Source of the DNA: G963676655 sp963676655
GTDB taxonomy: Bacteria > Verrucomicrobiota > Lentisphaeria > Victivallales > Victivallaceae
Reading direction: 5' to 3'
NCBI GenBank assembly: GCA_963676655.2
Contig: CAXXKX010000003.1
Span: forward strand, 4,712,001 to 4,776,000
Length of the DNA: 64,000 nt
The notes under the pieces: generated by a model
Database searches by the model: none
Seen by the model: only the letters and a program-made list of their open reading frames with translations
What the model was told of the DNA's origin: nothing
Position numbers and translations under genes: made by a program
Shown: in pieces, positions 37,436-47,457 of the stretch
Layout: every line of letters begins with the position of its first letter
How positions within the stretch are numbered: position 1 is the stretch's first letter

Positions 37436-40400
37436 TCAATCTTTCTGGACAGTAGTGTTGATTAACTTAACTTTTTTCCAAACTTGTGGTTTTAAATAGG
37501 GAGAAACTTTTGTTGAACTTAAAACCAGTGACGGTTTTCTTTCTCCGTTATCATTATCGTGAATAAAAATGGAGAAGCCGAATGTGCTGTTTTCCTTAAA
37601 ATTGAGATATGGCAAGGTTGTCTGGGAAAATTTAAGTTCATAAACGTAACCGGTCTTTGTTTTTTTATACCCGATCTCAACTTCTTTGTCAACTCCTTTT
37701 GTGGCATTGTTTTCGCCCACATATCTGCCTGACGGGGCCCGGTCAAGATGCGCAACCGGTTTGCCGTTTTCATCCATTCCAATACTGTAAACCACATCAT
37801 CGGTATCATATGTTTTATCAGTATCCCTGCCATTGTTCTTTTCGTCAAAATAAATCTGCAAAGAGTCATTCATATATAAAGCGTTAAGCGCTCCATTGCC
37901 GGTATGACTGTTATCATCAGTCACAATAACCAGAACATAAAAGTTCTCATCATCCCATTTAAGGCCTACCTGGGCTGAAAGGTCCTTATCGCCTTTGTTC
38001 TCTGTCTTGATTCTGGTACTTTCAAAAATGCGGGATTTGCCCATAGGCAGGAGGTCCTTCTGATTCCAATCAGAGATTTCTCCATCGATCGTAATACCGT
38101 TATCCGCTTTTTTAATAAACAGGGCGGGAATTTTAAATGAACGTGTAATGATCGTATCGGCGGACTCCAGATTATAGGTGATCTTATACTCTTTATCCCA
38201 GAGACGCGGCACCTGCAGTTTCATCAGCGCCAGTGTTTTTTCCTCTTTCCCTTTAAGCTCCATTGAAATGTTTTTTATTTGCCCCCATCCTTCAGGCATG
38301 GACTTAAAGCCTATTTTAAATGAAACCGGCTGCTGCTTGAGGTTTTTTGCATGGAGCTCAAGCTCTTGTTTCTCGTCGTTTACTGAAAAACTTACTTCGA
38401 TCGGAAATTCCAGACCGCTGAAATCAACTTTTTTCAATTCTTCTTTGACTGCCTTCATTTTCATATCGGCAGGAAAGCGAATGTAAAACGGAAGATACGA
38501 GACCGGTAACACTTTTTCATTTATGCTGTTGCCGTTTACATCATAGATATTTTTATAACCGGCTGGAGCGGTCATGCTTCCTTTGGTTTCATATAATTTG
38601 GTATTTATGGTTACTATTTTTTCACCGTTTTTCTTCTCAAAAATAAAGCAGCGAATATTTTTATTGATATTAAAACTTTCTGACTGTTTTATATCAATAA
38701 GAAGTTGATTGATAAAGCGGTATCCGCCAAAGGTAAAATAATAGAAAAACGGATTACATACCCCCAACCTGTAAAGTGTTGATTTAGCGTTAAAATGATA
38801 TAGAGGTATATCGAGGGCTATATGGTGAAGATATGATTGAAGAATCCGCCCGGTATGATCAATTTCTGTTTTGGCAAAATAATGCCGGTTATATTCACCA
38901 TAGGTTGTCGTATACATGCTGACAAGGCCGTAGTAGGCTTCAGTATTTATAAAATTTATATGAGCATTGTATTTTTTCATCAATTGCTTATGCTTTAAAA
39001 CTTTCTCATATAACGCGGGGGATTCAGGGGTTGACTGGTAAAAGTGGGCATTAAGGGTATTGATATATTTATGGGCGCCGCTTTTGCAGATAGCCTTTAA
39101 ATAGTCCTCGACAGCATAACCGCTGCAACTGGCGTTCAGTGGAATATTTTTCCCCTTCTTTTTTAAATATTCATGGGTAAAAATCAAATAATCCGCGTAC
39201 GCTTCAGGCGGAAAGATCATTTTCCCTTTATCCGGACCTTTTCTTACTCTGAAATTATTGGGTTCTCCAATCGCATGAACATGATGAAAATTCCCATTAA
39301 ATGCTTCGTACAGCGAAATAAGATCGTCGGCAATTTTAGCATATTCAGCCATTCTTTCCGCCTTGGATAACGGCCGATATGTCCGGGGATAAAGAGGTGA
39401 TCCCGGAGCTGGACTTTGGCTGTAACACAGTTTCCAGTTATATTTTTTAAACAAAGCCACTTTTCTGTTTATCATCGAAACCCGGTTTTTTCGGGCTTGG
39501 GCGTCAAGCACAAAATCTGACGGGACATTTTTAGGGAACAAAGGCTGTATCTTCGATTGGCAGATTCCCAGAATATTATTTTCAATTTTGAGCCTTTCAG
39601 CGACCAGCCAGAAAGGCGCTATAATATCCTCGTAACTACTGCAACCGGCATAAGGATTGCGCTTCATCGGCTCCATGGAATCGATTACTACATATCTGAG
39701 CGTTGCGGTACAAACCGGATTCTCCGGATTCGTTTGTGAAGTCAAAATTGCGACCGTGTTCACAACTCCCAGCCGGGAATTGTTGATGGAGAAAGATTTG
39801 CTCCAAACTTTCTTATCTGATTTAGATATATCAAATTTATGCTGCCATAAAGTTTTACCATAAACATCAGCACCCGCAATTGTCAGAGTGTAATTTTCCT
39901 TGAAGCCTTTTGGAGAACGCACCTCCACTTGCACTCCCTTTTTGCTGTCTTTAAGATAGATTCCGTCTTTTGCTTCAGGGAAAAAACCAACCTGGCAACC
40001 AGGATCATATTCAGTCATCGGGGCTTTTTCCAACTGGAACGAATCAAAAACACATCCGGTATCACAGGTCACAATCCATAAATAAACCGATTCGATGATG
40101 TGTTTCGGATAAGGCAGCCCACCTTTCATTTTTGCCAACTTAGGCCCCGATACCTTGAGCTGAAACCGTTGCCAATCCGAGGTAAGTTTTTTATTCAGCC
40201 TAAGTGTTGCGCCGCGCCATTGGGGAGTTTTTACCGCTACAGACAGCCCCGGTTTATTGCCGGAAACGGTTTTGCCTTTACGGGCGTAAAAAGACAGTAT
40301 ATACTCCGTATTCCAGTCGAATGGATATTTTATTGTGCATACTGTGTTGTTGGGGGGAACTACCATGCATCTTTTGCCATGGGCCGGATTATCTGTTGAA

Positions 40401-41155
40401 AAGTAAACCTTGTCGTCCACGGTATCAGTATAATTTCGTGTAACGTCCCGCAGATTCTGCATCATCCAGCCCTGCCATTCAAATTCAAATCCCGGATTGA
40501 TCAGCATATTTCTTTTGCTGCCTGTCTTAAAGGTGATCAACTCATCAGGCAGTTTGCTTTTAGTATCTTTTTTGTCTTTTACCTGAACCACCGCAGAAAG
40601 GTTATCAAGCCAGGTTTTTTCATAACAATTCAGTGCGCCTTGGAAAGCAATATTAAAATTTCTTTTTTTCCAGCCTTTTTCCGCCGCAAAAGTGTGTTTA
40701 TAGGTATATTTTTTCCACTCTTTTGATAGGAAGAATCTTTTCCATCTGTTGCATGCTTTCATAGTGCCTGATCCAGGACTTTTTAGGGCAACTTTCAGCT
40801 TTTGTCCGACTATTTCGCCTTTTGCGTAAAAACTGAACGCATACGTATTGCCTGCTTTTAACGGTTGCAGGATTTTAGTTGATATACCGCCTTCTTTACT
40901 ACCTGTTTTGGTTTTAAATTCAATGGAAACATTGCCGCGGGGAAAATCACTCTTAATACATTTTAAATCAACGCCCCAGGTGTTCCAATATTTGGGCTTA
41001 TCATTTTTAACAATTTCAAAATCAGCGTTTTTCAGGTTAATAAAAGCCTTTTCTTTCTGTTTCCCGGTATCAGCCTTTTGTTTAATACCATCTGAGCCGT
41101 TAACCAGAAAAGTTAAGCTGCACAAAATAACTGCAATAGAATAAAATTTTTTCAT
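37436..41155 (-). CDS. giant secreted CBM / TIM-barrel / CBM9 protein
   Basis: 1239 residues. ATG 41155 is chosen because AGAGG precedes it and a signal peptide follows directly (MKKFYSIAVILCSLTFLVNG); an upstream in-frame start at 41182 would add nine charged residues. Order of parts: two CBM4/9-like jellyrolls (about 45-190 and 215-395, the second starting with NMLINPGFEFEWQGW-type sequence), a beta-rich linker, a TIM-barrel-like region (about 510-830, HVHAIGEPNNFR with a candidate acid/base Glu, FINTEAYYG with a candidate nucleophile Glu), and a C-terminal CBM9-like domain (about 1030-1235, ITIDGEISDWNQKD). The two-Glu pattern fits clan GH-A (GH39/GH5-like). Paralogue: 50877-54515. Confidence 0.87.
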   Translation of the reverse strand: MKKFYSIAVILCSLTFLVNGSDGIKQKADTGKQKEKAFINLKNADFEIVKNDKPKYWNTWGVDLKCIKSDFPRGNVSIEFKTKTGSKEGGISTKILQPLKAGNTYAFSFYAKGEIVGQKLKVALKSPGSGTMKACNRWKRFFLSKEWKKYTYKHTFAAEKGWKKRNFNIAFQGALNCYEKTWLDNLSAVVQVKDKKDTKSKLPDELITFKTGSKRNMLINPGFEFEWQGWMMQNLRDVTRNYTDTVDDKVYFSTDNPAHGKRCMVVPPNNTVCTIKYPFDWNTEYILSFYARKGKTVSGNKPGLSVAVKTPQWRGATLRLNKKLTSDWQRFQLKVSGPKLAKMKGGLPYPKHIIESVYLWIVTCDTGCVFDSFQLEKAPMTEYDPGCQVGFFPEAKDGIYLKDSKKGVQVEVRSPKGFKENYTLTIAGADVYGKTLWQHKFDISKSDKKVWSKSFSINNSRLGVVNTVAILTSQTNPENPVCTATLRYVVIDSMEPMKRNPYAGCSSYEDIIAPFWLVAERLKIENNILGICQSKIQPLFPKNVPSDFVLDAQARKNRVSMINRKVALFKKYNWKLCYSQSPAPGSPLYPRTYRPLSKAERMAEYAKIADDLISLYEAFNGNFHHVHAIGEPNNFRVRKGPDKGKMIFPPEAYADYLIFTHEYLKKKGKNIPLNASCSGYAVEDYLKAICKSGAHKYINTLNAHFYQSTPESPALYEKVLKHKQLMKKYNAHINFINTEAYYGLVSMYTTTYGEYNRHYFAKTEIDHTGRILQSYLHHIALDIPLYHFNAKSTLYRLGVCNPFFYYFTFGGYRFINQLLIDIKQSESFNINKNIRCFIFEKKNGEKIVTINTKLYETKGSMTAPAGYKNIYDVNGNSINEKVLPVSYLPFYIRFPADMKMKAVKEELKKVDFSGLEFPIEVSFSVNDEKQELELHAKNLKQQPVSFKIGFKSMPEGWGQIKNISMELKGKEEKTLALMKLQVPRLWDKEYKITYNLESADTIITRSFKIPALFIKKADNGITIDGEISDWNQKDLLPMGKSRIFESTRIKTENKGDKDLSAQVGLKWDDENFYVLVIVTDDNSHTGNGALNALYMNDSLQIYFDEKNNGRDTDKTYDTDDVVYSIGMDENGKPVAHLDRAPSGRYVGENNATKGVDKEVEIGYKKTKTGYVYELKFSQTTLPYLNFKENSTFGFSIFIHDNDNGERKPSLVLSSTKVSPYLKPQVWKKVKLINTTVQKD

Positions 41156-41172
41156 CTTAATCCTCTTTCTTT

Positions 41173-41200
41173 CTGAGCCCATTGCAAAACGATTGGCTTC
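41173..41200 (-). repeat. dispersed hairpin element before the giant protein gene
   Basis: GAGCCC-ATTGCAAAACGATT-GGCTTC lies immediately upstream of the ribosome site on the minus strand. It resembles the copy at 11236-11265 in sequence and in position relative to the gene. Confidence 0.55.
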
Positions 41201-41277
41201 TTTTTATTGAAGTTTCATTCTTTATGCCTTGTAACAATTTTGATACGAATGAATTGGGTATTTGCATACGGAATTTA

Positions 41278-43272
41278 TTATGTAATTTCCACTCCCTGAT
41301 GTAATTCTACTTTGGGTACAATGAAAGAAACTTCATCTCCATTACTCTGGAAATCTATTTCTATGCCGGATGGAATGCATTTAACTGAACTTATTTTCTT
41401 ATCTAAACGCAATGTCACTGGTACGTCATACAGTGGGGTTACATCCTCAATTACCTGCATTCTACCACGTTTGATCGGTACTGCATAAAGCAGATTCAAT
41501 ATGTGTTTGCCGGTTTTAGCCTGCTTTAATAAAGTAATTGTTCCGCATGAAGGCAGTTCCGCTTTCACTGCTGTCTTGGGCATAAGTAGATTTATACAGT
41601 TTTCAATCAGATCCCGATGCAGTTTGGCGCCATTTTTCGCATACATTGTAAAAATGTCATGTGCCATATAGATTATATTACCTTTTTTAATAACCGCGGG
41701 ATAATCAGCAAGTTCGCATGATGACGGGGTATTACGGTGCGAACAAAAATGCCTGAAAGTACGGTTGAAATAAGGAGCTTCAACATTTGCGAGAATTTCA
41801 GCATCTATGACTTTTACGGCATTTGCCGCTGTATAGTTCAAAAATGCTGATTGGATCATGCTTTCAGTAAAAGGTTCACAAACTTTGGTGTAATCGACCT
41901 GCCAGGTGGATTTGCCAATATATTCCGCTCCGATATCCATCTGGAATTCTTTTCCTTCCGGATCAAGGCCGCTCTTGCCGGTCAGCAACAGTTCCCCCCC
42001 GTTTTTCAGATAACATTCAAGCTTGGCTTTAAGATCCGCATTGACCGGAATAGCATCTGGAAGAATCAGCAATTTATATTTTGAAAAATCCATATCCGGG
42101 TCAAGCATGTCATAAAGAAAGCCGGTTTGCAGCATTACTTCCGAAGCGGAAGTTTCCGCTTCCGTGAAATAAGCGTCATCATATACCGTTGACGGGCAGA
42201 GAATGCCAATGTCAGCAACCGTTTCAATGTTTGAATACCAGCTTTCAAGCTTTTCCACATATTCATAAGCTTGACCAATCATGCGGTAGGTATCCATATT
42301 CATTCGCCCATCCGGCGCCATCTGGTCGCCGACACTGCATTTGCAGCCGTGGGAAATCAAGTTGGCGCATTCATATTTTAACGCGACCGGATTTTTGAAG
42401 CCGCCAAACTCTCCCCATGCCATGTGGAATTTCCCCGTCATGCTGAGTACCTGCATGCCCTTGGGAATAAAATAGCTGACATTTGATGGAACCAGGTCAT
42501 ATCCCCAGGCGCTGGGCAACGCCTCGACCTCGTAATGAGAGAAATATTCATACAGGTCCGGACGGCCTTTTTTATCTTTGGAATTATGATATACTGTGGC
42601 TTGAGGATTATATTTCCAAATTATCTCAGTAAAAGTTTTTAATGATTTTTTATAAACCATTCTGCCAAACTGTTCTACCGCGTTATAATCATTTTCATCC
42701 ACTCCAAGCTCAGCCATACTTTTACGGCAGGCATCACAAAAGCAATGGTTTTCTCGGGTGATGTCATAGAAAATACCAGTCGGCTTAAATTTTTGCATAA
42801 CTTCTTCGGTTACTTCAGCGAGATAATCCAGATATGGAGTATTCAGGCAAATCAAGGGCCATCCCCATGGCCGCTCGGCATCCAGATCTTCAGGTGCCGG
42901 CGGCTGGTCGGGCATGACACCTTCCTGGTTCCGCACGGTCCAGTCTGGATGTTCACGTCCTATTAAATCATTCCATCCTACCGTTATATATACCGGAGTA
43001 TTAACTTTTTCTTCATGGCACACAGCAAGCATGCGCGGAAGCAGGTCCGTTTCCAGATGCGGATGTGGTGCCGTGACCTTTGAATCCTTGTAATAACACC
43101 ATCCGTGATGACAGAGGGCGAATAATGTTATTGAATTTACATGGCCAACACGTAATGCCTGACGGAATTCATCTTCATTGAAATTAGCGCCAATTCCTTT
43201 GATATGCTCCGAAGTATGAAAATCCAGATGCACTTGTCTAAATCTGAGTTCTTTAAATGGTCCTTTTTTCAC
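41278..43272 (-). CDS. cytoplasmic TIM-barrel enzyme with GH42-type trimerisation domain, GH151-like
   Basis: 664 residues, no signal peptide. The start region (RFRQVHLDFHTSEHIKG, then HVNSITLFALCHHGWCYY) is of the type I associate with GH151 alpha-L-fucosidase-like proteins (from memory). The barrel carries GIFYDITRENHCFCDAC (D170 is a candidate catalytic Asp, Cys 177/179/182 form a metal-site-like cluster). From ~365 a glutamine-amidotransferase-like trimerisation domain follows (ADIGILCPSTVYDD, LLILPDAIPVNADLKAKL), then a C-terminal sandwich. It is the first gene of the minus operon, 122 bp before the giant protein gene. Control is by a consensus promoter with a TGTAAC-type operator and a leader hairpin (43360-43449). 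Confidence 0.82.
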   Translation of the reverse strand: MKKGPFKELRFRQVHLDFHTSEHIKGIGANFNEDEFRQALRVGHVNSITLFALCHHGWCYYKDSKVTAPHPHLETDLLPRMLAVCHEEKVNTPVYITVGWNDLIGREHPDWTVRNQEGVMPDQPPAPEDLDAERPWGWPLICLNTPYLDYLAEVTEEVMQKFKPTGIFYDITRENHCFCDACRKSMAELGVDENDYNAVEQFGRMVYKKSLKTFTEIIWKYNPQATVYHNSKDKKGRPDLYEYFSHYEVEALPSAWGYDLVPSNVSYFIPKGMQVLSMTGKFHMAWGEFGGFKNPVALKYECANLISHGCKCSVGDQMAPDGRMNMDTYRMIGQAYEYVEKLESWYSNIETVADIGILCPSTVYDDAYFTEAETSASEVMLQTGFLYDMLDPDMDFSKYKLLILPDAIPVNADLKAKLECYLKNGGELLLTGKSGLDPEGKEFQMDIGAEYIGKSTWQVDYTKVCEPFTESMIQSAFLNYTAANAVKVIDAEILANVEAPYFNRTFRHFCSHRNTPSSCELADYPAVIKKGNIIYMAHDIFTMYAKNGAKLHRDLIENCINLLMPKTAVKAELPSCGTITLLKQAKTGKHILNLLYAVPIKRGRMQVIEDVTPLYDVPVTLRLDKKISSVKCIPSGIEIDFQSNGDEVSFIVPKVELHQGVEIT

Positions 43273-43359
43273 TTAATTCTTCCTTTTTGTTGTTTCGCAA
43301 ATAATATTTCAACATTGTTTGTTACTTGGCCCCTTAAAATAATCCCCCCTAAATAGTGA

Positions 43360-43388
43360 AACGCAAGCCTTGGATAAAGTCTTGCGTT
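43360..43388 (-). promoter_or_regulatory. leader hairpin of the GH151-like gene
   Basis: AACGCAAG (43360-43367) pairs with CTTGCGTT (43381-43388) over a 13-base loop that on the minus strand reads ACTTTATCCAAGG. It lies at about +30 of the minus-strand transcript. The same loop with a compensated stem is at 54591-54625. Confidence 0.7.
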
Positions 43389-43406
43389 GTAGCTCTATGA
43401 TTAAGT

Positions 43407-43449
43407 TGAAACTGTTACATATTATAATATAGCTAAAGCCTTTTGTCAA
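43407..43449 (-). promoter_or_regulatory. consensus promoter with TGTAAC operator (minus)
   Basis: TTGACA (43449-43444), 17-bp spacer, TATAAT (43426-43421), one base, then TGTAACAGTTTCA (43419-43407) over the expected start point. Confidence 0.88.
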
Positions 43450-43675
43450 TGTCTGTGAAAACCTTTTTTGCTGAAAAATTTAAGCGCCAGGTTACTTTTT
43501 GCACCGGATTTGCCTATAAAAAAAATATCAGGAGAATCGCTTGATTCCCCCCCCGCAACAGGCTATGCCCGACAATATCTTTGTCGTATCGCTTTATATT
43601 CATGAAAGTATGGAAAATATTTGAAGCAGAAAAAATTTATTCCTGATTTTTTTAGCAGATTTTTTCTAAAAAGTA

Positions 43676-43723
43676 TTGACAATACTAATAACTTGCCGTA
43701 TAATTATATGTGTAAATGTTACA
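43676..43723 (+). promoter_or_regulatory. consensus promoter with TGTAA-N3-TTACA operator (plus)
   Basis: TTGACA (43676-43681), 17-bp spacer, TATAAT (43699-43704), then TGTAAATGTTACA (43711-43723) over the expected start point of the pseudopilin transcript. Confidence 0.9.
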
Positions 43724-43866
43724 TTCTCATAAAAGTGAGGACGAAATTTTTTAACTGAATCGTTATTAACGGCTTCAATAATTTAGGAGAAGTTGGCAAT
43801 TATAGATAGAATTCAATTTTTTTAATAGAGTTTTTTTTTCAATAACAACCAAAGAGAGGTAAAAAA

Positions 43867-44562
43867 ATGAAAAAGAAAACGTCCTTCACCTTGATAGAAC
43901 TCCTCGTTGTGATCGCGATAATTGCCATATTGGCGAGTATGTTATTACCGGCTTTAAATCAAGCCCGGGCAAAAGCCCATGAAATATCATGCACTAATAA
44001 TATGAAACAAATTGGAGCTTCGATAGCCCAGTATGAAGGAGACCACGACGGCTTTGTTCCTTTCGCTCGTGATGCAAAATACGCCGCGGGGTATTTTTAT
44101 CAATGGTCAGCTCGCTGGATAACCCTTACTATGAAATATATGACTCCGGTAGACTGGAAAGGGACAACAGATGTATCGAGAATTTATGTTTGTGATGCGG
44201 GAAAAACGGAACATAAGACAACTAGTGGCAAGGATTTTGGTAATTATATGTATAACAGCAGGGCCGGCGACCGGGCTTCCAGTGGTAATTATAATTATGA
44301 TCCCCATAAAATCTCACGTTGTCAAAAGCCCTCTATATGTTCACTTTTGATAGACGGGCAATGCAAGACGAAAAATGCTGTAAATTATGTTATCGGTTAT
44401 GGGAACGCTATTTCCTATGTGGACAGCAGGCACCCTAATGGTTTCAGTAATAATTTATTTGCCGATGGACATGCGGCAAAGGAAAGAGTTGACCTGATAA
44501 CGCCAAGTATGCAGAGGACTATTTATGCCTGGGACAATGGCACAGTACATCCTATATGGTAA
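43867..44562 (+). CDS. type II secretion-type pseudopilin
   Basis: 231 residues. MKKKTS then FTLIELLVVIAIIAILAS, with Ser instead of Gly before the cleavage site and Glu5 kept. The body has CTNNMKQIGASIAQYEGDHD and ends with NNLFADGHAAKERVD, the pseudopilin F-A-D-G-H box. GAGAGG precedes the ATG. It is first behind a strong regulated promoter and is followed by a terminator (44623-44652), so it can be made in excess over the downstream enzyme. It is about two-thirds identical in visible motifs to 49718-50413. Confidence 0.93.
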   Translation: MKKKTSFTLIELLVVIAIIAILASMLLPALNQARAKAHEISCTNNMKQIGASIAQYEGDHDGFVPFARDAKYAAGYFYQWSARWITLTMKYMTPVDWKGTTDVSRIYVCDAGKTEHKTTSGKDFGNYMYNSRAGDRASSGNYNYDPHKISRCQKPSICSLLIDGQCKTKNAVNYVIGYGNAISYVDSRHPNGFSNNLFADGHAAKERVDLITPSMQRTIYAWDNGTVHPIW

Positions 44563-44622
44563 AACTTTTCTATTGCATTTTATTCAACTAACCTGACTGG
44601 CGCAGGGGGGAGGAAAGAATAT

Positions 44623-44652
44623 CGTGCGGAGTGTGTTATTTCGCACGTTTTT
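44623..44652 (+). terminator. terminator between pseudopilin and GH20-like gene
   Basis: CGTGCG (44623-44628) pairs with CGCACG (44642-44647), 13-base loop, then TTTTT (44648-44652). Confidence 0.65.
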
Positions 44653-44753
44653 ACGAATTCACATATTAACAAGAACCTGAATCCGTGAAAGAATTTTCTG
44701 ATTCAGGTTCTTATATCTATATAATTGCGCCCAAAAACAAAAGGAGTTTTCAG

Positions 44754-46922
44754 GTGTGTAACAAGATTATTAAATGCCTAATTATTCTCGCTGTCATGAC
44801 AGTTTTATGTCCGAGCAGCAAAGCAGCACAAAAATCACACGGAACGGACCAATCAAAAGCCTTCAAAATACGTGGATACCATCAGCATTGTTTTGATGCG
44901 GGGAAGAAGATGGATAGCTTTAAAAAACGTCTTGATTTACTTGCTGATCTTGGTTACAATCTGGTTGTTTTTGGTATGGGGCATCCTCGCAGATCTGTCG
45001 TTACAGTTCATGAAGGCGGCAGAGTTGAAACTATTGGTTGCAGCAAAGAAGATCTAAAAGAATTAGTTGCATATGCAATAAAAAAAGGCCTGGAACCGGT
45101 ATTTGAAATTAAATTTATCGGTAAACAGTTGCCAATAATCAAGCATCTTTTAAAAAAGTATCCTGAACTGGTCATAAACAAAAATCATCGCGGAACAGTG
45201 CTGAACATAAATTATAAGCCTGATGGTAAACGTAATGCCTGTGAAATGGTAATACTGCCGCTAATTGATTTTCTGCTGTCACTATACCCCCAAAAACATC
45301 CTGCAAAATACTTTTTACTGGGAATAGATGAATTCAATGCCAGTGATATGGCTTTATTGGCAAAATCATTGAAAGTATCCCCCGCAAAAGCTTTCGCCAT
45401 GTCCCTGGACCAAGGAACAAACCATTTGCTGGCTAAAGGAATAACCCCGCTTATCTGGGGTGATGTACTGCTGTCTGATCAACTTGGAACCAAAGATAAC
45501 GGAATTACTTTGCCAGGTTTCAAAAATGATCCAAGACTAAAACTGAAATCAGGCGGTGCTTACAATAGTAATTTCAGAAGTAAAAAAGATCAAAAACTTT
45601 TTCAAATGGTTAATTATTTGAAAAATAAAGATAAAATTATTGTAGTTGACTGGCATTACGACGCTGCTGAAGAATATCCATCTGTTGATTATTTTCAAAG
45701 TATCGGCTTCAAAGATGTATGGGGCGCTACCTGGTATAGCCAAAAAAATATTGAAAATTTTTCAAAATACGCATATAAACGCCATTGCGGTGGGATGGTG
45801 GCAACAGCTTGGCATTTCGCCGTTTATAAAGTTTTAAAGCTTTTTTACCTGAGGCTGCTTTATCAATCATCAACTTATTTCCATATTCCTGATTTCAACC
45901 CGCCCCAGGAACCATACTCATACACTCTCAGCGATGATAAAGGAAAGATATTAGGTAATGAAGCAATGACCGGCATCATTCCACCTTCCACAAAAAGCAT
46001 CACTCTAAAAACCAATAAACCCGAGGGCTATGATAAACACATATTGTTCATAGCAAATCTGGGTAAGCCGCAATTATGCTTGCAATTACCTATAAAAGAT
46101 TGTAAAAACGGCAAGCTTGAGTTAAAATTTGAATTGCCGGCTAATATTCGAGAACTTAAAACTCCCGCTCAATTCATACTCCAAATCGGACATATCAACT
46201 CAAAAAATAATTACTTCATACTTAACAACAGCCTGCAGGGATTTGTTTATGGCAAAGAAAACCATCGACCATTGATCGCGGATAAAAGCGATCTTTTATT
46301 TGCTGATTTCGCAAAAGTGACGGCGGCGAAATCTGATAATTTATGGTTTGAAGGTATTTGCTCAACCCCAATAAATATCGTTAACAATTCAAAAGCGCCA
46401 ACGATAGTTGAAGGAGCGTTGAATGTCGGACAATTGGACGCTGTATGGGCAACCCCGTCAGACGCATTTAACAGGCAAATACAAAAAAGCATGAATCTCC
46501 AAATGGAAGTTAAGATGACAGGTAATTTTGAGAAAGGGGGCTATTGTGGACTTTTAACAATGGGTTACTATGGCAATGGTTGTAGACTCTTGATAGATAA
46601 AAGAAGACGTGTCTTATTCCAAATTGCTAAGGCTTTTCCTGGCGGCAAACCTCTATGGCTCTATTCTACCCCCCTTCCGATAAATGAATGGGCATCAATA
46701 AAAATCAGCTACAAGGCCCCACAAAATGGAAAACCTGGCAAAGCATCTATTGCTGTAAACGACCAATCTCCCAAAGTCACAGATGTCCCATCTCCAATCA
46801 AACCCGGGACGCTCAGTGTCATTGGAATCGGTTGTCAATTTTCGGGTGACCCCATACTGGGCTCCTTCACGAAGCAGTTCCCAATTTTTCCCGGCCTGAT
46901 CAGAAAAATCTCTATCAAATAA
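44754..46922 (+). CDS. secreted GH20-like TIM-barrel protein with C-terminal beta domains
   Basis: 722 residues from GTG 44754, chosen because AAGGAG (44741-44746) sits 7 bp before it and a normal signal peptide follows (NKIIKCLIILAVMTVLCPSSKA). A start at 44685 would put 23 extra residues ahead. The barrel (about 35-370) begins RGYHQHCFDAGKKMDSFKKR and contains LLGIDEFNASD, with D192-E193 in the place of the GH20 Asp-Glu pair. Later motifs are TPLIWGDVLL and VVDWHYDAAEEYPSV. The C-terminal half is beta-rich, probably carbohydrate-binding. Hexosaminidase-like activity is plausible, not proven. Confidence 0.8.
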   Translation: MCNKIIKCLIILAVMTVLCPSSKAAQKSHGTDQSKAFKIRGYHQHCFDAGKKMDSFKKRLDLLADLGYNLVVFGMGHPRRSVVTVHEGGRVETIGCSKEDLKELVAYAIKKGLEPVFEIKFIGKQLPIIKHLLKKYPELVINKNHRGTVLNINYKPDGKRNACEMVILPLIDFLLSLYPQKHPAKYFLLGIDEFNASDMALLAKSLKVSPAKAFAMSLDQGTNHLLAKGITPLIWGDVLLSDQLGTKDNGITLPGFKNDPRLKLKSGGAYNSNFRSKKDQKLFQMVNYLKNKDKIIVVDWHYDAAEEYPSVDYFQSIGFKDVWGATWYSQKNIENFSKYAYKRHCGGMVATAWHFAVYKVLKLFYLRLLYQSSTYFHIPDFNPPQEPYSYTLSDDKGKILGNEAMTGIIPPSTKSITLKTNKPEGYDKHILFIANLGKPQLCLQLPIKDCKNGKLELKFELPANIRELKTPAQFILQIGHINSKNNYFILNNSLQGFVYGKENHRPLIADKSDLLFADFAKVTAAKSDNLWFEGICSTPINIVNNSKAPTIVEGALNVGQLDAVWATPSDAFNRQIQKSMNLQMEVKMTGNFEKGGYCGLLTMGYYGNGCRLLIDKRRRVLFQIAKAFPGGKPLWLYSTPLPINEWASIKISYKAPQNGKPGKASIAVNDQSPKVTDVPSPIKPGTLSVIGIGCQFSGDPILGSFTKQFPIFPGLIRKISIK

Positions 46923-47457
46923 CCCCCGGCTGGGACTCTGTTACTGATGCGGATGATGTGTTGTAAAATACCTCAAGAGTTTAGTTTAAACCTGGAGAAA
47001 GTTTTGTGTTGTTCCCGGATATTGGTAAACGAAGATATTTTTTTACCGGCAGCCGGCCAATATGCGCAATAGTTATAATACTTTGGCCGGCTTAACCGCG
47101 TCGCGATCCCGGACCACCTGGAACGGCGAATCGCGTAACTCTTCCCGCACAACCGGCAGCCATCAGTTAAATAATCATTCTACCCCCCCGGAGCGTCAGC
47201 TCCTATTAACTGGCAACTGGCAACTGGCAACTGGCAACTGGCAACTGGCAACTGGCAACTGGCAACTGGCAACTGGCAACTGGCAACTGGCAACTGGCAA
47301 CTATTCGTTTCTCCGATGTGTATCTGCCGAGTGCTTACAGTCAGACAGGCTGCTAGATACAAAAAATTTAAAGAGCTTTGCTTCTTTTGTCAAGCCTGAT
47401 TGAAACTTACCGGAAATACAGCTGTAACGGAAATATTTATTATTCCACTATTGATAT
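46923..47457. other. 535-bp intergenic region with hairpin and heptanucleotide repeat
   Basis: No gene. A perfect 10-bp stem AGCCGGCCAA (47051-47060) / TTGGCCGGCT (47083-47092) is followed by the tandem repeat at 47208-47302 and then the left target duplication of the insertion sequence. Confidence 0.7.
47208..47302 (+). repeat. 13.6-copy perfect heptanucleotide tandem repeat
   Basis: AACTGGC is repeated 13 times without a mismatch from 47208 and ends in a partial AACT (47299-47302). Any frame through it reads a seven-residue period (for example GNWQLAT). The flanks show no ribosome site, so it is not taken as coding. Confidence 0.95.

Larger units (their letters stand above)
43273..43866. 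other. 594-bp divergent regulatory region
   Basis: It contains a minus-strand promoter/operator with leader hairpin (43360-43449) and a plus-strand promoter/operator (43676-43723). The 140 bp after the plus promoter form the pseudopilin leader, similar to that at 49570-49717. No gene inside. Confidence 0.75.

Noticed and set aside
47062..47403. Plus frame of 113 codons through the heptanucleotide repeat
   Set aside because: The long frame is produced by the repeat itself (no stop in any of its frames); the flanks show no start signal or family resemblance.
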